Shown here: positions 60,928 through 64,000 of the stretch, piece after piece
How the letters are laid out: each line of letters opens with the position of its first letter
Numbering within the stretch: position 1 is the first letter of the stretch
Source: Streptomyces neyagawaensis
GTDB lineage: Bacteria; Actinomycetota; Actinomycetes; Streptomycetales; Streptomycetaceae
Direction of reading: 5' to 3'
NCBI RefSeq assembly: GCF_023516595.1
Contig: NZ_JAMGBG010000127.1
Span: 1 to 64,000 of the forward strand
Length of the DNA stretch: 64,000 nt
The notes under the pieces: generated by a model
The model's database searches: none
Told to the model about the DNA's origin: nothing
What the model saw: the letters and a program-made list of their open reading frames with translations, nothing else
Made by a program: the position numbers and the translations under genes

Positions 60928-60942
60928 GGACCCATTTTACCA

Positions 60943-60954
60943 TTAGTTGCCTAA
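60943..60954. promoter_or_regulatory. MarR-type operator
   Basis: TTAGTTGCCTAA has TTAG and CTAA arms around TTGC, within an unusually AT-rich stretch just before the MarR start. It is the natural site for autoregulation. Confidence 0.65.
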
Positions 60955-61105
60955 CTCAAGTAAGTTCACCGCGACAGTCCTGGTCAATCGCAGGCGCACC
61001 CCATAGGATGCGATCTCCATTAACAGGTTTCCTGATGATTGGTTTCTCGAACGACGGGGCGTTGCACGGTGGTGTCGAGCGTCCGCGGACCGAACGGAGC
61101 CGCCC

Positions 61106-62053
61106 ATGTCCCTCCTCGCTCGTCCGGCGGTGGCCGCCCTGGCGGCCAGGACGATGCAACGCCTGTCGGTGGCCATGAGCAGGCGGTCCTCCGGAACGGG
61201 GTCCACGGCGTCCTGGCTCGCCAGGCTTCCCGAATACACCTGTGCCACACGGGAGTTGTCGATCCCGACCTCGTACGGCCCGGCCCGCGCGGTGCTGTAC
61301 CTGCCGTCGGACGACGAGGGCGCTCCCCCACCGGTCCACGTGAACTTCCACGGCGGCGGCTATGTCATGCCGCAGATAGAACTGGACGACGCGTTGTGCC
61401 GGTGCCTCGCCGTCGAGGCGGGTGTCGCCGTCCTCAACGTGGACTATGTCGTCGCCCCGCAGCATCCGTTCCCTGCCGCGCCCCGGCAGGCGTTCGAGGT
61501 CGTCCGGTGGGCCGCCGAGCACGGCGGTGAGCAGGGCTGGGACGGTGGCCGGCTCGGCGTCGGCGGACAGAGCGCGGGCGGCGGGCTCGCGGCGGCGGTG
61601 GCCCGCCAGGCCCTGGAGGAGGGCGGCCCCTCCCTCGCCCTCCAGATCCTGCACTATCCGCCGCTGGACCTGGCCACCCCGGCCCGAGACAAGCGTGCCG
61701 CGATCGCGAAGCCGCTGCTGCGCCCCTGGATGGCGGACGTCTTCGACAACTCCTACATTCCCGACCCGAAGCAGCGCGCCGACCGCCTCGCCTCACCGGC
61801 CAACCCCGCGGACACCGCCGATCTGACGGGCATCGCCCCGGCCTTGGTGGTCACCGCCGAGTACGACCTGCTCAAGGCGGAGGGCGTCGCCTACGCCGAC
61901 CGGCTCCGTACGGCCGGGGCGCTGATCGGCCACCACGACGTCGCCGGCGCCGATCATGGCTACGACGCCGGCGACGAGGACAAGGCCCGCGAGGTGTACC
62001 CACTGATCGCCGCACACGTGCGGCGTGCCCTCACCGGGAGAAAGGCGTCCTGA
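61106..62053 (+). CDS. Alpha/beta hydrolase (HSL-type esterase)
   Basis: This encodes 315 residues. The oxyanion motif is HGGGY and the nucleophile Ser lies in GVGGQSAGGG. The acid residue is in VTAEYDLL and the His in GADHGYDAG. It hydrolyses ester substrates, possibly xenobiotic, under the divergent MarR. The start at 61106 lacks a strong ribosome-binding site. Confidence 0.88.
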   Translation: MSLLARPAVAALAARTMQRLSVAMSRRSSGTGSTASWLARLPEYTCATRELSIPTSYGPARAVLYLPSDDEGAPPPVHVNFHGGGYVMPQIELDDALCRCLAVEAGVAVLNVDYVVAPQHPFPAAPRQAFEVVRWAAEHGGEQGWDGGRLGVGGQSAGGGLAAAVARQALEEGGPSLALQILHYPPLDLATPARDKRAAIAKPLLRPWMADVFDNSYIPDPKQRADRLASPANPADTADLTGIAPALVVTAEYDLLKAEGVAYADRLRTAGALIGHHDVAGADHGYDAGDEDKAREVYPLIAAHVRRALTGRKAS

Positions 62054-62105
62054 CGCGTAGCCCTCCCCGTCACATGGCCCGTCCGCGCAGGGGTACGCGG
62101 ACCGC

Positions 62106-62429
62106 ATGAATGACGGCAAGGCACCAGATCCCAAGGAGAGGGCCGAGCAGGCGGAGGCGGCCGAGGAGGCCCGCGCCGCCGCTCGTCCCTTCAGTTATCC
62201 GCATCCCGAGCGGCGCGCCGGGGTGCGCGCCACCCGCCACATCAGCCGGGAACAGGCCGACGCGGACAGCGTCCCCGGCGTGCCGGGCGGCTACGGCAGC
62301 ACCGGCGGCGGTCAGGCGGGCGGTCGCGGCACACCTCGTCCGGGTGACGACACGGCGGACGAGTCCGGCGTCACCGATGTCGTCTCGGGACGTGAGCCGG
62401 AGACCGATCGGGGAGGTGAGGAGCGGTAG
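62106..62429 (+). CDS. Hypothetical hydrophilic protein
   Basis: This encodes 107 residues, highly charged and Gly/Arg/Glu-rich (KERAEQAEAAEEARAAARPF, GGYGSTGGGQAGGRG). It is probably disordered. No family is recognised. Codon use and the ATG position support a real gene, but with moderate certainty. Confidence 0.55.
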   Translation: MNDGKAPDPKERAEQAEAAEEARAAARPFSYPHPERRAGVRATRHISREQADADSVPGVPGGYGSTGGGQAGGRGTPRPGDDTADESGVTDVVSGREPETDRGGEER

Positions 62430-62521
62430 GTACCTCGAAGACGGTCGCGGGGCGGACACGGGGGCGGGCGGGACCCCCGGTGATCTCCGCCGGGCCGCGA
62501 CGACGATACTGGCAGGCGCAC

Positions 62522-63700
62522 GTGCCCCTGCTGCCCGATGGACTCATGCCTGCCTCCCCCACAGCCCGTCCCACGACGCCTCCCACGGTGTGGCCGGCGC
62601 GCGGCCGCCACGTCGGACCCGACGCGGAGGACGTCCTGCGTCATACCCTGCGCCGGCTCAAGGACAGCCGGACCATCGACGACTTCCTGGAACTGCCCGA
62701 CCCCGGGGGTGACTCGCCGGAGCGGGTCTTCCAGGCCCGCTGGCGGGTCGCCGGGGAGGTGACGGTGCGCGCCCGGCTGAGTCTCGCGCCGGACCTCGGC
62801 GCCGGGCGGGAGTGGACGATCGTCGCGGAGGCGGAGGAGCCGTGGGACCCTGCGTGGCCCTCCCCTGTCACCCGGTTCTGGCCGGAGTACGGCGACTGGG
62901 ACCACGACGCGGCCACGGGCCTGTCGCTGAGCAGGATCAACGCCCTGCCCGAGGACGACAAGGACGCCCGCCGTCTCCTCAGGGACGCCGGGCACGCCGG
63001 ATGGTGCGTCCACGTCGTCGTCCACGAGGCCATGAGCACCGACGAGCGCGGCCGACTGCCGCTGGCCCGGTGGCTGGCGCCGAGCCTGCGGCACCGCGTG
63101 GTGGAGCACCGTGCCGCGCCGCACCAGCTGCGGGTGGTGAACTGGGCGCTGCGGGAGTTCGACCTGGAGGTCCCGCGCGGCGGCGCCGTCGTACTGCCCG
63201 GCAGCCCCGCGCCCGCCGACCTCGACGCCGGGGAGTTCTCCGTACGCGCGGTGTTCCTGGACGGTTCGGAGCCGACCGACCTCATCGCGGCGGTGACCCG
63301 GTTCGCCGCGCTGCCGCGGCCCCTGCCGGACGGCGCGGCCGCCGCCCTCACCGCCCTGCGGGAGGAGTGGCATCTGCTCACGCTGGAGGAGGAACTCGTC
63401 CGCGAGCGGAAGCTGGTGGCGATGTACGCCGAGGCGCTGGAGGCCATGACGCAGTCCCGGGACCTGTACCGGGAGGCGGCCGAACGTGCGCACGAGGCGC
63501 TCGCCGTGTACCGCGAGTCGGGCGGCGCCGTCCCCGCAGAGCAGCAGCCGACCACGCAGTCGACGTCCCCCTTCCAGCAGTTGACGCGCACGCTGGAACG
63601 CCTGAAGGGCGGCCCCAGAGCCTGGCGCCCTGACCCCGCGTCCCGGCCTGGCGACGGCGAGAGTCAGTCCTCCGCCCGGACGGAGACGACGGAAACGTAG
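62522..63700 (+). CDS. Hypothetical protein, about 392 aa
   Basis: This encodes a conserved-looking protein of unknown function. Segments such as AEDVLRHTLRRLKDSRTIDD, WTIVAEAEEPWDPAWPSPVT and HQLRVVNWALREFDLEVPRG look folded. A coiled coil near the C-terminus (LTLEEELVRERKLVAMYAEA) precedes a disordered tail. Starts at 62480, 62522 and 62546 are all possible. No neighbour indicates a function. Confidence 0.65.
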   Translation: MPLLPDGLMPASPTARPTTPPTVWPARGRHVGPDAEDVLRHTLRRLKDSRTIDDFLELPDPGGDSPERVFQARWRVAGEVTVRARLSLAPDLGAGREWTIVAEAEEPWDPAWPSPVTRFWPEYGDWDHDAATGLSLSRINALPEDDKDARRLLRDAGHAGWCVHVVVHEAMSTDERGRLPLARWLAPSLRHRVVEHRAAPHQLRVVNWALREFDLEVPRGGAVVLPGSPAPADLDAGEFSVRAVFLDGSEPTDLIAAVTRFAALPRPLPDGAAAALTALREEWHLLTLEEELVRERKLVAMYAEALEAMTQSRDLYREAAERAHEALAVYRESGGAVPAEQQPTTQSTSPFQQLTRTLERLKGGPRAWRPDPASRPGDGESQSSARTETTET

Positions 63701-63770
63701 GGCCTCTCGCGCCACGCGCTGCGCCGTCGGCAGCGCGAGGGGTCGGTCGGTGGATACGCCCAAGGGCCGG

Positions 63771-63802
63771 CCCGGCGGGAAGGACCGAGGTTCCCCGCCG
63801 GG
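63771..63802. terminator. Hairpin between the last gene and the binding-protein remnant
   Basis: CCCGGCGGG (63771-63779) pairs with CCCGCCGGG (63794-63802), extended by AA/TT with a one-base bulge. It could terminate either flanking unit. Confidence 0.6.
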
Positions 63803-63849
63803 CTGCCGTGACTGCTCCACGCCGCGGATTCGGCTTGCTCAGGTCTTGC

Positions 63850-64000
63850 TCGGTGACCTGGGCCTCGGGGATCTTCAAGCGCTCTTTACCCGGTCCAGGT
63901 CCAGCGCCTCCAGCGCGTCCTGCTTGACGTACTTGGTGTGCGACATCATCGAGTTGTTGATGAGGTCGCACTGCGGGCGACCCTGCTTGATCTGCGCCAT
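63850..64000 (-). pseudogene. Truncated copy of the polyamine-type binding-protein gene
   Basis: This 151-bp stretch matches 696-853 closely. The minus-strand frame reads AQIKQGRPQCDLINNSMMSH then KYVKQDALEALDLDRVKSA and hits TGA at 63877-63875, where 7 bases are missing relative to the intact gene. The other frame continues IPEAQVTE and similarity then ends. The 3' half is lost. The 5' part lies beyond base 64000 and may still be open. Confidence 0.85.

Overview
The window is high-GC actinobacterial DNA, almost certainly from a Streptomyces chromosome. The support is GC-rich third codon positions, frequent GTG and some TTG starts, Streptomyces-type short intergenic repeats, an ergothioneine egtABCD operon, FCD-type GntR regulators, an AfsR/LuxR-type NTPase regulator and a secreted streptogrisin-like protease.

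Region 1 (1-15.1 kb) is a catabolic island for an unidentified amino or hydroxy acid. A minus-strand set encodes RidA, a D-threonine-aldolase-type PLP enzyme, an SDR, a cupin and a polyamine-type binding lipoprotein. The middle holds an Fe-type alcohol dehydrogenase, an Ldh-family reductase and a PLP dehydratase. A plus-strand set encodes a HAD hydrolase, a second RidA and a FAD amine/amino-acid oxidase. Two GntR regulators have clearly different operators: four phased copies of ATCCGATCGGAT, and a 17-bp inverted repeat (TGGTCGACAAWCGACYA) found before three separate transcription units. Between the live genes lie decayed transposases (IS701-like, IS3-like, possibly Tn3-like) and enzyme fragments.

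Region 2 (15.4-40 kb) is mixed chromosome: a broken MFS gene, an orphan PTS EIIC, a secreted protease, a large LuxR regulator, a DUF2231-Rieske gene split by an in-frame TGA, a DUF1360 gene, pirin with divergent MarR regulators, a PepSY membrane protein, peptide deformylase, a disulfide oxidoreductase, thioredoxin, a LacI regulator, an esterase, a PucR-like regulator, an amidase, and an OB-fold/flotillin pair.

Region 3 (about 40.08-51.48 kb) is the most interesting part: an 11.4-kb integrated element inserted inside a PemK/MazF-like toxin gene. The toxin reading frame is cut at a 12-bp sequence, CGTTCGAGGAGA, present at both ends. Rejoining at this core restores a continuous frame of about 148 codons. 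The element has a plus-strand block (GntR gene divergent at its left, Zn-ribbon protein, HTH protein, three unknown small proteins) converging on a minus-strand block (RHH protein, primase-polymerase/helicase, small unknowns, HNH nuclease, tyrosine integrase). Nine copies of AGGTGGGTY in either orientation, within 257 bp near the right end, look like a replication origin. No conjugative translocase and no capsid or tail gene is recognisable, so it is either a transfer-deficient actinomycete integrative element or a phage-satellite-like island.

Region 4 (51.5-64 kb) returns to chromosome: a PARG-like protein, egtABCD, dodecin, a HAD phosphatase, an NDH-2-like oxidoreductase, a ComB-like phosphatase, a MarR regulator with an esterase, and two uncharacterised proteins. 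The last 151 bases are a frameshifted copy of part of the binding-protein gene that opens the window.
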